The position numbers were made by a program, and so were the translations under genes. The notes below the pieces were generated by a model. The model saw nothing but the letters and a program-made list of their open reading frames with translations, made no database searches and had not been told where the DNA came from. A stretch of 64,000 nt of DNA, from NCBI RefSeq assembly GCF_904528075.1, contig NZ_LR882035.1, positions 3,308,678-3,372,677 of the forward strand, read 5' to 3'. The DNA is from Agreia sp. COWG (lineage in GTDB: Bacteria; Actinomycetota; Actinomycetes; Actinomycetales; Microbacteriaceae). Positions 36,706 to 45,962 of the stretch are shown piece by piece (within the stretch, counting starts at the first letter, position 1; every line of letters begins with the position of its first letter).

Positions 36706-37518
36706 CTAGCCGGATGTCCTGCTCCAGCGGTACGGGGTCGTCGTCGACACGGCGACGAAGCCCGAGCGCTCGAGGATCGGCCGGGAGTACTCGGTCGAGT
36801 CGCTGTGGATGAGCGTCTTGCCCGCCGCGAGCGCCGAGCGTGCCCTGGCGGCCGTGAGGGCGCGGTAGATGCCGCGGCCCCGCCATCCGACTCGCGTGGT
36901 GCCACCCCAGATGCCGGCGAAGTCGCTGTCGGGCACGGGCTCGAGCCGGCCTGCCGTCACGATCTCGCCATCCGCATGCTCGGCGATCCAGAGCTCCATG
37001 CCGTCGTCGAGCGAGAGCCGGCGCAGAAGCGCATTCGCCATGGCTTCCGACACCGGATCGCCGAAGACCTCGTCCTGCATCGCGCTCATGGCCCTCACCT
37101 CTCGCTCGTCGGTGATGCGCCGCAGGGTGATCCCCGGGGGCAGCGACACGTCGACCGCGAGTGCGGCGGCCTCGCCGATCATGATGGACTCAGGCTCGTC
37201 GGCGCGGAATCCATTGGCCAGCAAGGCCTCGGTGAGGCCGGGCGCGTGATCGTGGCCCCTGGTCTTCCACTCGACCCGGTCGATGCTCTCGTCGCGCTCG
37301 AAGTGGTCGAGTCCGTCGCGCACGAGGCGCTGTACCTCGGCCTCGTCGGCGCCCGCGAGGTCTGCGTAGGTGATGAACCCGCGCCCACCGAGAAAAGTCA
37401 CGAGTCGCAGGGGCCCCAACCGCGTCACCTCGATCGCGCTCGGAGTCTCGGAGTCGGTGCGGAGCTGCTCGTCATACGCGGCGAGCAGGCGGGCTTTCGT
37501 TTCTGTTGTGTCGTCCAT
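36706..37518 (-). CDS. GNAT-family acetyltransferase
   Basis: A 270-residue protein. The acetyl-CoA-binding site lies near residues 205-222 (RVGWRGRGIYRALTAAR, matching the RxxGxG/A motif). The N-terminal half probably binds substrate and has no recognisable family. The start at 37518 has GGAGG close upstream at short spacing; an in-frame ATG four codons earlier is an alternative. The substrate is unknown. The gene is divergent from the aldo/keto reductase. Confidence 0.85.
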   Translation of the reverse strand: MDDTTETKARLLAAYDEQLRTDSETPSAIEVTRLGPLRLVTFLGGRGFITYADLAGADEAEVQRLVRDGLDHFERDESIDRVEWKTRGHDHAPGLTEALLANGFRADEPESIMIGEAAALAVDVSLPPGITLRRITDEREVRAMSAMQDEVFGDPVSEAMANALLRRLSLDDGMELWIAEHADGEIVTAGRLEPVPDSDFAGIWGGTTRVGWRGRGIYRALTAARARSALAAGKTLIHSDSTEYSRPILERSGFVAVSTTTPYRWSRTSG

Positions 37519-37652
37519 CGCCTCCAGCATGCCCCGTTCAGCGCACAGCACAACCCCCGCCAAAGGCTTCGAGGAATCGCGGCCCAGGCGTAGCGTTATT
37601 TCTCGCTTCCCTTCGAGGCGACACCCGTACCCCACAAAAGATCAGGACCCTC

Positions 37653-38525
37653 ATGACTGACGCATCCACCCTGCCCGCCAGGGCATCCGGCACGTTCTCG
37701 CTCGGCGGCGACCTGCCCGTCACCCGCCTCGGCTACGGCACCATGCAGCTCACCGGCGAGGGTGTGTGGGGCCCGCCCTCGGCACCGGATGAGGCCGTGC
37801 GCGTTCTCCGCCGCGCGGTCGAGCTGGGCGTGAACTTCATCGACACGGCGGACTCCTACGGACCCGCCGTCGCCGAGCCGCTCATCGCGAAAGCGCTGCG
37901 ACCCTACGCCGACGACCTCGTCATAGCCACGAAGGCCGGCCTCACCCGCTCGGGCCCCGGAGACTGGCGCCCTGTGGGGCGGCCCGAGTACCTGAGGCAG
38001 CAGCTCGAGATGAGCCTGCGCATCCTGGGCCTCGAGCGCATCGACCTGTTCCAGCTGCACCGCATCGACGCTGCGGTTCCCCTCGCCGATCAGGTCGGCG
38101 AGCTCGCCCTGCTGCAGCAGGAGGGCAAGATCCGCCACATCGGCCTCAGCGAGATCTCGGTCGACGAGCTCAAGGCCGCGTCGGAGTTCGCCACCATCGC
38201 CAGTGTGCAGAACCTCTACAACCTCGCGAACCGCCAGTCGGAGGAGCTGCTCGACTACGCCACCGAGCAGAACATCGCTTTCATCCCGTGGTTCCCGCTG
38301 GCCACCGGCGAGCTCGCCAAGGCCGGCGGCGTGCTCGACGAGATCGCCGAGAAGCATGAGGCGTCGCCCTCGCAGCTCGCGCTGGCGTGGCTGCTGAAGC
38401 GCTCGCCGGTTCTGCTGCCCATTCCCGGTACCTCTTCGGTGGATCACCTCGAGCAGAACGTGGCCGGCGCCCACGTCGAGCTCACCGACGCCGAGTTCGA
38501 CGAGCTCTCCGCCCTCGCGAGCTAA
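37653..38525 (+). CDS. Aldo/keto reductase
   Basis: A 290-residue NADPH-dependent oxidoreductase of TIM-barrel fold. The catalytic residues are present in order: Asp and Tyr in FIDTADSYG, Lys in VIATKAG, and His in LFQLHRID. A C-terminal segment LPIPGTSSVDHLEQN forms the cofactor phosphate-binding site. It reduces aldehydes or ketones, but the physiological substrate cannot be named. The AlaX-type gene follows nine bases downstream and is probably cotranscribed. Confidence 0.93.
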   Translation: MTDASTLPARASGTFSLGGDLPVTRLGYGTMQLTGEGVWGPPSAPDEAVRVLRRAVELGVNFIDTADSYGPAVAEPLIAKALRPYADDLVIATKAGLTRSGPGDWRPVGRPEYLRQQLEMSLRILGLERIDLFQLHRIDAAVPLADQVGELALLQQEGKIRHIGLSEISVDELKAASEFATIASVQNLYNLANRQSEELLDYATEQNIAFIPWFPLATGELAKAGGVLDEIAEKHEASPSQLALAWLLKRSPVLLPIPGTSSVDHLEQNVAGAHVELTDAEFDELSALAS

Positions 38526-38534
38526 CATCCACGC

Positions 38535-39413
38535 ATGACACTTCCCACCGCCGACACCATCGTCACCTACCCGGCGGGAGATCTCGCGTCGACCGGCACC
38601 GTGCTTCACACCGAGGCCCTGGGTGCCGGTCGCCGCGTGGTTCTGCTCGATGTGTCGGCGTGCCATCCGGTCGATGCCGCATGGCCCGACCAGCCGGCCG
38701 ATCGGGCAACGGTGACGGTCGGCGGCTCCGAACTCGACGTGCTCGACTGCGTCGTCGCGGCCACCGACGGTGTCACCCTGCACCTGTCTGCAGACATCCC
38801 TGTGCGCAAGGGAACAGAGGGGTGGGCCTTCGTGACGGCCCACCTGGTCGACGACGCGGCGGCTACAGCGGTCGGTCTCACCGAAGGTGCCCAAGCCTCC
38901 ATCTCTGTCGATGCCGGGCACCGCCACGCTCTCTCGGTCGGGCATACCGCCTGCCACCTGGCGTCACTCGCGCTGAATGCCGAGCTCGCCGAGTCGTGGA
39001 ACAAAGAGTCGTCCGCCGACGCGCTCGGCCACCCGAACTTCGACGCCCTCGCCATCGAGACGTCGCTCATCGAGCCTCGCGGCTCGGTCGACGTCTACCG
39101 GGTCGGCAAATCCCTGCGCAAGAAGGGCTTCGCACCGTTTCGCTTGGTCAATGACCTCGCGGCCGTGCAGGGTGGCGTCACCGCGCGGCTGAGCCGCTGG
39201 GTAGCCTCGGACGCTGCGGCGACCATCGAGCGCGACGGCGACCGTCTGACCGACCGTCGGCATTGGACGACGACGCTCGACGGTGTGCCCGTCAGCATCC
39301 CGTGCGGCGGCACCCATGTGACCAGGCTGTCTGAGCTGGCGCAGCCGAGTGCCGAGCTACGGCTCGCATCCACCGAATCCGCGGTGGAGCTGAGGATGAC
39401 CACCCGCGGGTGA
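38535..39413 (+). CDS. AlaX-type alanyl-tRNA editing protein
   Basis: A 292-residue protein related to the editing domain of alanyl-tRNA synthetase. It removes Ser or Gly wrongly attached to tRNA-Ala. The two zinc-binding motifs are present: HxxxH in GHTACH (near residues 137-141) and CxxxH in CGGTH (near 256-260). It lacks the aminoacylation domain, so it is a free-standing editor. It follows the aldo/keto reductase gene by nine bases and is convergent with dnaB. GC content and codon use appear ordinary. Confidence 0.85.
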   Translation: MTLPTADTIVTYPAGDLASTGTVLHTEALGAGRRVVLLDVSACHPVDAAWPDQPADRATVTVGGSELDVLDCVVAATDGVTLHLSADIPVRKGTEGWAFVTAHLVDDAAATAVGLTEGAQASISVDAGHRHALSVGHTACHLASLALNAELAESWNKESSADALGHPNFDALAIETSLIEPRGSVDVYRVGKSLRKKGFAPFRLVNDLAAVQGGVTARLSRWVASDAAATIERDGDRLTDRRHWTTTLDGVPVSIPCGGTHVTRLSELAQPSAELRLASTESAVELRMTTRG

Positions 39414-39471
39414 TCGCGGGCCGAGAACCCGCCTGCACTGGCTGACGGCGCCCATCAGACGAGAACCGGTA

Positions 39472-40896
39472 CTACGCCTGGGGCATGTCCGCAAAGCGCG
39501 AGAAGTGCCCGAGGAAGCTGGCCGTGATCGTGGCCGTCGGTCCGTTGCGGTGCTTGGCGACGATGAAGTCGGCCTCGCCCGCGCGCGGGTTGTCTTTCTC
39601 GTAGGCACCCTCGCGGTGCAGCAAGATGACCATGTCGGCGTCTTGCTCGAGCGAACCCGACTCGCGAAGGTCGCTGATCGCGGGCTTCTTGTCGGCCCGC
39701 TGCTCTGGGCCACGGTTGAGCTGTGACAGCGCGATGACGGGCACCTGAAGCTCTTTCGCCATGAGCTTCAGGGCGCGAGAGAACTCCGAGACCTCTTGCT
39801 GGCGGCTCTCGACCTTCTTGCCGCTCGTCATGAGCTGCAGGTAGTCGATGACGACCAGCTTGAGGCCCACCTTCTGCTTGAGCCGGCGGCACTTGGCGCG
39901 AATCTCGACCAGCGTCATGTTGGGGCTGTCGTCGATATAGAAGGGCGCGTCGTTGATGGTGGAGCGTGTCGACGCGATCTTCGTCCAGTCCTGGCCGTTC
40001 ACCTGACCCTTGCGCATGATCTGCAGGGGCACCGAGGCCTCCGCCGACAACAGGCGCATGGCGATCTCGGCGCGGCCCATTTCGAGCGAGAAGAAGATGG
40101 CGGGCATGTCGTGCTTGATCGACGCCGCTCGGCAGAAGTCGAGGGCCAGCGTCGACTTACCGAGTGCCGGGCGGGCTGCGACGATGATGAGCTGCCCCGG
40201 GTGGAAGCCGTTGGTGAGGTTGTCGAGATCGGTGAAGCCGGATGGCACACCGGTCATGTTGCCGTCTTTGCCGGCCGCGGCCTCGATCTCGTCGGTGGCC
40301 GCCGTGAGCGCGATCGTGAGCGGAACGTAGTCTTCGGTCTCGACGTTGCCGTTGACGGCATAGATCTCGGCCTGGGCGTTGTTCACGAGGTCCATGACCT
40401 CGCCCTCGCTGGCGTAACCCATCTGCACGATGCGTGTGCCAGCTTCGACGAGGCGACGCAACACCGCCTTCTCAGAGACGATGTTGGCGTAGTACCCGGC
40501 GTTAGCCGCGGTCGGCACGAGCCCGGTAAGCGTGTGCAGGTACTCGGCGCCGCCGGCGCGGCTGAGCTCGCCGATCTTCGTCAACTCGTCGGTCACGGCG
40601 ATCACGTCGGTGGGCTCGCCGTGCGAATACAGCGTGAGCACAGCATCGAAGATGATCTCGTGCTTCGGAATGTAGAAGTCGGCGCCCCTGACGACCTCGA
40701 CGACGTCGGCCACGGCGTCTTTCGACAGGAGCATGCCACCGAGGGCGCTCTGCTCGGCGAGCAGGTCATGCGGGGGGGTGCGATCGCCCCGCGCGTCAGC
40801 CCGCCATTCGCTGGAGCCGCCGGCCGCATTGCCGCCGCGCGATGAGTCGTTCGGGCCACTCAGTCCTAGGTGCGCAATAGACAACGGGCTCTCCAT
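39472..40896 (-). CDS. dnaB: Replicative DNA helicase DnaB
   Basis: A 474-residue hexameric helicase. The N-terminal domain begins PHDLLAEQSALGGMLLS. The RecA-type domain has Walker A ARPALGKST (about residues 221-229), a Walker B-like region VIDYLQLM, and the C-terminal GPEQRADKKP arginine-finger region. No intein is present. An upstream in-frame start at 40929 would add eleven residues; 40896 was preferred because GGGGCAAGA precedes it, but this is uncertain. A 440-base gap with DnaA-box-like repeats separates it from rplI. Confidence 0.96.
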   Translation of the reverse strand: MESPLSIAHLGLSGPNDSSRGGNAAGGSSEWRADARGDRTPPHDLLAEQSALGGMLLSKDAVADVVEVVRGADFYIPKHEIIFDAVLTLYSHGEPTDVIAVTDELTKIGELSRAGGAEYLHTLTGLVPTAANAGYYANIVSEKAVLRRLVEAGTRIVQMGYASEGEVMDLVNNAQAEIYAVNGNVETEDYVPLTIALTAATDEIEAAAGKDGNMTGVPSGFTDLDNLTNGFHPGQLIIVAARPALGKSTLALDFCRAASIKHDMPAIFFSLEMGRAEIAMRLLSAEASVPLQIMRKGQVNGQDWTKIASTRSTINDAPFYIDDSPNMTLVEIRAKCRRLKQKVGLKLVVIDYLQLMTSGKKVESRQQEVSEFSRALKLMAKELQVPVIALSQLNRGPEQRADKKPAISDLRESGSLEQDADMVILLHREGAYEKDNPRAGEADFIVAKHRNGPTATITASFLGHFSRFADMPQA

Positions 40897-41279
40897 TCTT
40901 GCCCCGCGCCCAGGCGCGAGATGCTTCATCTACAGGTCTACTCGAAGCCACTGACATCGCCCGCGTTCTTCTGTCCGCATCAGGCTAGAAGCCACCGGCC
41001 CTGTCGCAAACAGCCCCTGTGGACAACCCTGTGGACTACTGGGGAGAAACGCCGGAAGTTGTGTGGGATAACTGTGGAAACTACTGTGGAGAAAGAATCA
41101 TTTTGTTGCACGAAACAATGCCTTGACCAGGTGTTTAGAACTTTACACAGGCCTGTGCAGATACTTCCCTCTAGTACAGCTTGAAGGTTTCGATTTGACT
41201 TTATGCCTGTGTATAAAGTCGTCATCAACTCACCCCCGAATTGGGTCTGGTTCCCCGTGGTTCACATCGGGTTAACGCA
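40897..41279. other. Gene-free dnaB upstream region
   Basis: About 380 bases with lower GC than its neighbours hold no convincing gene. Seen here: the DnaA-box-like cluster at 41018-41093, a 12-bp palindrome CACAGGCCTGTG at 41146-41157, and a hairpin GACTTTA/TAAAGTC at 41197-41220. The region presumably holds the dnaB promoter. Confidence 0.7.
41018..41093. promoter_or_regulatory. Cluster of DnaA-box-like TGTGGA repeats
   Basis: TGTGGACAA (41018), TGTGGACTA (41030), TGTGGAAAC (41073) and TGTGGAGAA (41085) form two pairs, each with starts 12 bases apart; an imperfect TGTGGGATAA lies at 41062. TGTGGACAA is the complement of TTGTCCACA, the preferred DnaA box of high-GC actinobacteria. The cluster lies about 120 bases upstream of the dnaB start. 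Confidence 0.55.
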
Positions 41280-41311
41280 CGAATGGCGGTGGATTTCTCC
41301 ACCGCCATTCG
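41280..41311 (-). terminator. 14-bp hairpin after rplI
   Basis: A perfect 14-bp stem (41280-41293 with 41298-41311) with a four-base loop lies 25 bases after the rplI stop codon. It probably ends the rpsF-ssb-rpsR-rplI transcript. No T tract follows. Confidence 0.75.
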
Positions 41312-41336
41312 TTCGCACTCCGTGAGTGCAGAGCTA

Positions 41337-41789
41337 CTACTTGGCAGCGACCACGTTCAGCGTGATCGTCGCGACGAGGTCGTCGCGCAGCTTGATGGTG
41401 GCCTCGTGGGTTCCCGTCAGCTTGATGGCCTGGCTGATCTCGATCTTCTTCTTGTCGAGCGAACCGAGACCCTGGGCCGAAACGGCGTCAGCGATGTCGG
41501 ACGTCTTGACAGAACCGAAGAGGCGTCCGCCTTCGCCGGCCTTGACGGTCAGCTTGACGACAGCGGCCTCGAGAACCTGCTTCAGGTGCTGGGCCTCCTC
41601 GATCGTGGCGTGCTCGCGTGAAACGCGGGCGGCCTTGATCTGCTCGACCTGCTTCTCGCCACCGCGGCTCCACGTCACCGCGAAGCCCTGGGGGATCAGG
41701 TAGTTGCGTGCGAAGCCGTTCTTGACCTCGACCACGTCACCCGCCGAACCGAGGCCGGAGACCTCGTGCGTAAGAATGAGTTTTGACAT
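41337..41789 (-). CDS. rplI: 50S ribosomal protein L9
   Basis: A 150-residue ribosomal protein. The N-terminal domain carries [21 protein letters not shown], the family signature. A long connecting helix and a C-terminal rRNA-binding domain follow. Last gene of the rpsF-ssb-rpsR-rplI operon, nine bases after rpsR, and followed by a strong hairpin. Confidence 0.97.
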   Translation of the reverse strand: MSKLILTHEVSGLGSAGDVVEVKNGFARNYLIPQGFAVTWSRGGEKQVEQIKAARVSREHATIEEAQHLKQVLEAAVVKLTVKAGEGGRLFGSVKTSDIADAVSAQGLGSLDKKKIEISQAIKLTGTHEATIKLRDDLVATITLNVVAAK

Positions 41790-41798
41790 GTCTGTTCC

Positions 41799-42062
41799 TT
41801 ACCTGCCCGAGCCGGCGTAGGGCAGAAGAGCCATTTCGCGGGCGTTCTTGACGGCACGGGCGATGAGGCGCTGCTCCTGGACGGAGACTCCCGTGATGCG
41901 GCGAGCGCGGATCTTTCCTCGCTCGGAGATGAACTTACGGAGCGTCGCGACGTCTTTGTAGTCGATGACGCCAACGCGAATGGACTTCGCGGGGGCTGCG
42001 TTCTTGGCACCCTTGGCACCACGCAGCGGCTTGCGGCGGTCGCCGCTTGACTTTCCAGCCAT
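41799..42062 (-). CDS. rpsR: 30S ribosomal protein S18
   Basis: An 87-residue ribosomal protein. The core [20 protein letters not shown] and [22 protein letters not shown] are typical. A basic N-terminal extension of about 25 residues is present. The zinc-type CxxC is absent, so this is the zinc-independent form. It is encoded between ssb and rplI. Confidence 0.97.
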   Translation of the reverse strand: MAGKSSGDRRKPLRGAKGAKNAAPAKSIRVGVIDYKDVATLRKFISERGKIRARRITGVSVQEQRLIARAVKNAREMALLPYAGSGR

Positions 42063-42082
42063 TGATATCTGCTTTCAGAAGA

Positions 42083-42099
42083 GTTCTCGTTACGAGAAC
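42083..42099. promoter_or_regulatory. 8-1-8 inverted repeat in the ssb-rpsR spacer
   Basis: GTTCTCGT-T-ACGAGAAC sits in the 48-base spacer between ssb and rpsR. It may form an mRNA hairpin that affects rpsR translation or transcript processing, or serve as an operator. Nothing else supports a choice. Confidence 0.4.
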
Positions 42100-42110
42100 G
42101 AGAAGAATGT

Positions 42111-42626
42111 TTAGAAGGGGGTGTCGTCGCTGAAGTTGCCCGGCGTGTTCCACACGTCGGCCCCAGCTCCGGCAGCCGGCTGCGCGGGCGCCGAAGCGGC
42201 CCACGGCTCGTCGTTTCCACCGCTCGGTCCACCGACCTGGCCGCCGCCCTGGCGTGCGCCGCCGGCTGCCCGGGTGACACTCGCCGTTGCGTAGCGCAGG
42301 CTGGGACCGATCTCGTCGATCTCGAGCTCGATCGAGGTGCGCTTTTCGCCCTCTTTCGTCTCGTAGGAGCGCTGACGCAGACGACCGGTCGCAACGACGC
42401 GGCTGCCCTTCGTCAGAGATCCGGCGACGTGCTCGGCGAATTCACGCCAGACGCTTGCGCGCAGGAAGAGTGCCTCGCCGTCTTTCCAGTCGTTCGCGGC
42501 ACGATCGAACGTGCGCGGCGTGGAAGCGATGGTGAAGTTGGCAACCGCCAGCCCGCCCTGCGTGTAACGCAGTTCAGGATCGCTGGTGAGGTTGCCCACC
42601 ACGGTGATTACGGTTTCGCCGGCCAT
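42111..42626 (-). CDS. ssb: Single-stranded DNA-binding protein
   Basis: A 171-residue OB-fold protein (core about 1-112) with [19 protein letters not shown] at the start. A Gly/Ala-rich linker and the acidic tip DDTPF follow, which recruits replication and repair partners. Encoded six bases after rpsF. Confidence 0.96.
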   Translation of the reverse strand: MAGETVITVVGNLTSDPELRYTQGGLAVANFTIASTPRTFDRAANDWKDGEALFLRASVWREFAEHVAGSLTKGSRVVATGRLRQRSYETKEGEKRTSIELEIDEIGPSLRYATASVTRAAGGARQGGGQVGGPSGGNDEPWAASAPAQPAAGAGADVWNTPGNFSDDTPF

Positions 42627-42632
42627 GATCGA

Positions 42633-43148
42633 CTACTTTGCGGACTCGTCGTCGGCGGCCGGAGCGGCAGCCTTCGGAGCGGCAGGAGCAGCCTTCGCGG
42701 CGGAGGCGACCTTCGACGCGGCACTCGGAGCAGCCTTGGCAGCAGGAGCAGCGGTCGTCGCGTCGGCAGCGGCAGGAGCAGCAGCGGCCTTCGGGTTGGC
42801 AGCCTTGCGGGCAGCCTTCTCGGCGGCGAGCTTGTCGGCAGTGGCAACCATGGCAATGGCTTCCTCGGCACGCAGCACCTTGGTGCGCATGACGGCCTCC
42901 GACAGCTTCAGCTGGCGGTCGAGCTCTTTCGTCGAGTCGGCCGTAGCGGTCAAGCTGACCACCGCGTAGATGCCTTCGGTCTTCTTGTTGATTTCGTAGG
43001 CCAGGCGACGGCGTCCCCAGATGTCGACGTTGTCGACGGTGCCGCCATCCTTGCGGATGACGTTGAGGAATTTGTCGAGACTGGGGGCCACGGTGCGCTC
43101 ATCGATTTCAGGATCGAGGATCACCATGAGTTCGTACTGATGCGTCAC
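42633..43148 (-). CDS. rpsF: 30S ribosomal protein S6 with long Ala-rich tail
   Basis: A 171-residue protein. The first about 100 residues are a normal S6 ([34 protein letters not shown]). The last about 65 residues are almost only Ala, Pro, Lys, Ser and Thr, ending DDESAK, so the protein is much longer than the usual 95-105 residues. GGAGG lies eight to twelve bases before the ATG. It is the first gene of the operon and is preceded by a hairpin that may autoregulate it. Confidence 0.95.
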   Translation of the reverse strand: MTHQYELMVILDPEIDERTVAPSLDKFLNVIRKDGGTVDNVDIWGRRRLAYEINKKTEGIYAVVSLTATADSTKELDRQLKLSEAVMRTKVLRAEEAIAMVATADKLAAEKAARKAANPKAAAAPAAADATTAAPAAKAAPSAASKVASAAKAAPAAPKAAAPAADDESAK

Positions 43149-43174
43149 AAACCCACCTCCTTCGGACTAGTTCG

Positions 43175-43193
43175 GTCACAGACGGTCTGTGAC
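43175..43193 (-). promoter_or_regulatory. Candidate S6:S18 leader hairpin
   Basis: On the minus strand GTCACAGACCGTCTGTGAC forms an 8-bp stem with CCG at the apex, 26 bases before the rpsF start. Known S6:S18 autoregulatory leaders display an unpaired CCG for protein binding. Here CCG is in an apical loop rather than a bulge, so the match is partial. Confidence 0.4.
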
Positions 43194-43303
43194 AGGAGGG
43201 TGTATCTGCATCGGCCCACCACCGCGTAGGAGATTCCCACTGATGACGGACAACCTTGGAAGCTTAGCAGACGGCCTCTGAGCGGTCGAGAGCGCGTGGC
43301 ACG

Positions 43304-44086
43304 TCAATCGGCTGCCGCCACCGCGTAGACGACGTGGTCGTCGAGGTACTGCCACGCTGTCCCCACCTCGGCGAAACCCGCGCTTCTCAACGCCTCGAGG
43401 TGAAAGCCGAGGGTGACCTTGGGGGGCGCCTCGTGCAGCTCAGCACCCCACACCTCTTTCCTTCGTGCGAGCGCCTCTGCATACTGCGGCGCCTCGGCTA
43501 CGGCCCGCCACCACCCGTCCCAGGTGTCGACGCCCGAGGCGAGCGCCTCCTTCTGCCGGGACTCGTCGTCGGCGCGAGCGATGCCGGCGAGAACTCCCTC
43601 GTGCCGCGCACTGTACGAGAGGTGATCGCCGTTCAGTACGACTCCGCCCGGCCGCAGCAGCCCGGGCAGTCGCCGATAGACGTCGACCAGAGTCGCCGGC
43701 TGCAACCAGTGCAGGGCCGTCGATGACACGACGGCATCGAACGGTGCCGCCGCAATGGCCGGATGCTGCACCCAGCCGTCGTCCGAGAGGTCGACCTCGG
43801 CGGTCTGGAGCCGAGGGTCTTGCGCGGCCAGGTCGGCGGCGATGGCGAGGAGCGCCGGATCCTTGTCGGCGATCACCGCGCTGCCCCCGGGTACGTGCCG
43901 CAGCACGTCGATGGCCAGAGAACCCGGGCCGCCGGCGAGGTCGAGGATCCGGGGCGCCGGGTTGTCTGCGGCCACGGCCGCCACGATCCTGCCGATGGTG
44001 TCGAAGCGCTCCGCTCGACGTCGGATGTAGCCGGACTGCTGCGCATCCCAGCGCGCTGCGAGCGAGAGTGCTGAAACGTGAGTCAT
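43304..44086 (-). CDS. SAM-dependent methyltransferase
   Basis: A 260-residue class I methyltransferase. The SAM-binding motif is ILDLAGGPGSLAIDVL (about residues 34-49), and VLNGDHLSY lies after the acidic strands. The start overlaps the stop of the FecE-type ATPase gene by one base (TGATG), so it belongs to the uptake operon. The substrate is unknown; modification of an imported metallophore or of a cofactor is possible. Confidence 0.88.
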   Translation of the reverse strand: MTHVSALSLAARWDAQQSGYIRRRAERFDTIGRIVAAVAADNPAPRILDLAGGPGSLAIDVLRHVPGGSAVIADKDPALLAIAADLAAQDPRLQTAEVDLSDDGWVQHPAIAAAPFDAVVSSTALHWLQPATLVDVYRRLPGLLRPGGVVLNGDHLSYSARHEGVLAGIARADDESRQKEALASGVDTWDGWWRAVAEAPQYAEALARRKEVWGAELHEAPPKVTLGFHLEALRSAGFAEVGTAWQYLDDHVVYAVAAAD

Positions 44087-44880
44087 CAGAGGATGTCCTT
44101 TCGACGGTGACCGGTGTGGTCGTTGGGCAGAGAGAAGGCGAAGCGGGTATGGCCGTCGGGGCCGGTGTGCACGCGGGTATCGACGTCGTAGACGGGGTCG
44201 AGCACCTGCGGCGTCAACGTGTTCTCCGGGCTGCCGCTGGCGGCGATGCGCCCGCGATCGAGCACGACCACGTGATCGCACAGCCGGGCGGCCAGTTCGA
44301 GGTCGTGCAGAACGATGACCACGGTCGGCGCGATCCGGCGCACAAGCGACACGATCTCGAGGCGGTGCCGAATGTCGAGGTGATTGGTGGGTTCGTCGAG
44401 AAGCACATGCGGTGCCCCGTGGGCCAGCGCGCGTGCCAGGGCGACCCTCTGCAGCTCGCCTCCCGAGAGTGTCGCCAGGCGATCGGATGCGCGTTGCGTC
44501 AGGCCGACGGCGGCGAGCGCGGCGGCTACCGGGGCGTCGAACCCGGCTCCACCCGAGCGCAGGACCCCCCGGCGGGCGAGGCCGCCCAGGGCGACCTCAT
44601 CGGTGACGGATAGGGCGGGGTCGGGCTCGATCCTCTGCCCGACCTCGGCGACCTGCCTCGCGATCCACCGACGCGATCGAGCGCGCACATTCTGCCCATC
44701 GATCACGACCTCACCGTCGGCGAGCGGAACGGCGCGCACGAGGGCCCTCAGCAGGGTGCTCTTGCCCCCGCCATTCGGGCCGACTATCCCGGTGACGCTG
44801 CCCGTCGGCGCCGTGAGCGAGACCCGATCGAGCAGAACCCGATGCGAGGCCCTGACGGTCACGTCGCGCACCTCGATCAC
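44086..44880 (-). CDS. FecE/BtuD-type ABC ATP-binding protein
   Basis: A 264-residue ATPase. Walker A is GPNGGGKST (about 36-44), the signature is LSGGELQRVALARAL and Walker B is VLLDEPTNHLD. This subfamily powers import of iron-siderophore, haem or cobalamin complexes. It overlaps the binding-protein gene by four bases and the methyltransferase gene by one. Confidence 0.93.
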   Translation of the reverse strand: MIEVRDVTVRASHRVLLDRVSLTAPTGSVTGIVGPNGGGKSTLLRALVRAVPLADGEVVIDGQNVRARSRRWIARQVAEVGQRIEPDPALSVTDEVALGGLARRGVLRSGGAGFDAPVAAALAAVGLTQRASDRLATLSGGELQRVALARALAHGAPHVLLDEPTNHLDIRHRLEIVSLVRRIAPTVVIVLHDLELAARLCDHVVVLDRGRIAASGSPENTLTPQVLDPVYDVDTRVHTGPDGHTRFAFSLPNDHTGHRRKDIL

Positions 44881-45899
44881 GAGAGGGCGGCCAGCAGCCT
44901 GCGGAGCTCCGCCGGGCCCGTCACGCTCAGCATGCTGGGCGGGTCCGTGTAGGGGAACTTGAGCGCGACGACGCGCTTGGCCTGCACTGCTGCGAGGCCG
45001 GAGACGCCCGGGGCGCTCAGGAAGCTTGCGGTCACATCGGCCGGATCGCCGCTGGAGTAGAGCAGCACGATCGTTCCCGGATTGCGGGAGATGATGTCCT
45101 CCACGTTGGCATCGAAGACGCGCTTCGTCGAGTCGGCGTAGACGTTGCTGAGGCCGGCCGCGGCGAACACGGGCGTGACCATGCTCGGACCGCCGTAGGG
45201 CGACAGGACTCCCCCGCCCGACGAGACGTACAACGCCGCAGCCGTTCCGGTGATGGGCGCCGGTGTGGCCAGGTCCGCGGAGGCCTTCGCTACGGCGTCG
45301 TCTGCGGCCGATGTTTCGCCGGTCAGCCTGCCGAGGGTGCGCACCTCGTCCCAGACCCGATCAAAGGTCGCCGGCTCACTCAGTTCGGCTCCAGGGTTCG
45401 CGCAATAGGCGCTGGGCGTATAGACGGCAATGCCGCTGGCATTGAGGGCAGCCCTGTCGACCGCGTTCTCCGGGGCGATCACCAGATCGGGCTCGGCGCC
45501 CAGGATGCTCTCCTGAGAGACGATCGAGCCGCCCGTGGCGTTCTTCTGCGTCGAGAGCACGGCGAGGCTCGAGAGGGTGGAGTACGTGTCGTCGCTGTAC
45601 AGACCCGGCTGCAACGTCTGGGTCAGGGCGACCACCCTGTCGACGACCCCGAGCGCCTCGAGATTCGGCAGCGAGTCGTTATTGACCAGGACTATCCTGC
45701 GTGCCGGCGCCGTGAGGGTCACCTGGCTTCCGCAGTTGCTCACCGTCACGGGAAATGCACCCGAAGCGGCAGCCGAGTCGTCCGTCGCGGCAGATCCTGT
45801 GGCGGTCGAGGAGGTGCCAGAGCAGCCGGTGAGCGCCACGAGCGCGAGCACCGCCACCGCGAGGGTCGATGTGATGCTCCGGGGGAGTTGTTGTCTCAT
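44877..45899 (-). CDS. FecB-type substrate-binding lipoprotein
   Basis: A 340-residue periplasmic-binding-like protein. The signal peptide ends in the lipobox LTGC (Cys26), which anchors it to the outer face of the membrane. The core VTLTAPARRIVLVNNDSLPNLEALG and AEPDLVIAPE are typical of the TroA/FecB superfamily. Ligands in this class are metal chelates or cobalamin. It overlaps the ATPase gene by four bases and lies 63 bases after the permease. Confidence 0.92.
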   Translation of the reverse strand: MRQQLPRSITSTLAVAVLALVALTGCSGTSSTATGSAATDDSAAASGAFPVTVSNCGSQVTLTAPARRIVLVNNDSLPNLEALGVVDRVVALTQTLQPGLYSDDTYSTLSSLAVLSTQKNATGGSIVSQESILGAEPDLVIAPENAVDRAALNASGIAVYTPSAYCANPGAELSEPATFDRVWDEVRTLGRLTGETSAADDAVAKASADLATPAPITGTAAALYVSSGGGVLSPYGGPSMVTPVFAAAGLSNVYADSTKRVFDANVEDIISRNPGTIVLLYSSGDPADVTASFLSAPGVSGLAAVQAKRVVALKFPYTDPPSMLSVTGPAELRRLLAALS

Positions 45900-45962
45900 T
45901 GGGGGACTTTCTCGTCGGGTTGTGAGGGATGAGTTGTGGGGCGGCGTTGTGGGGCATGGGGC

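Noticed and set aside
40980..41228. 82-codon open frame upstream of dnaB
   Set aside because: No ribosome binding site or known motif, and it spans the DnaA-box-like repeats and hairpins.
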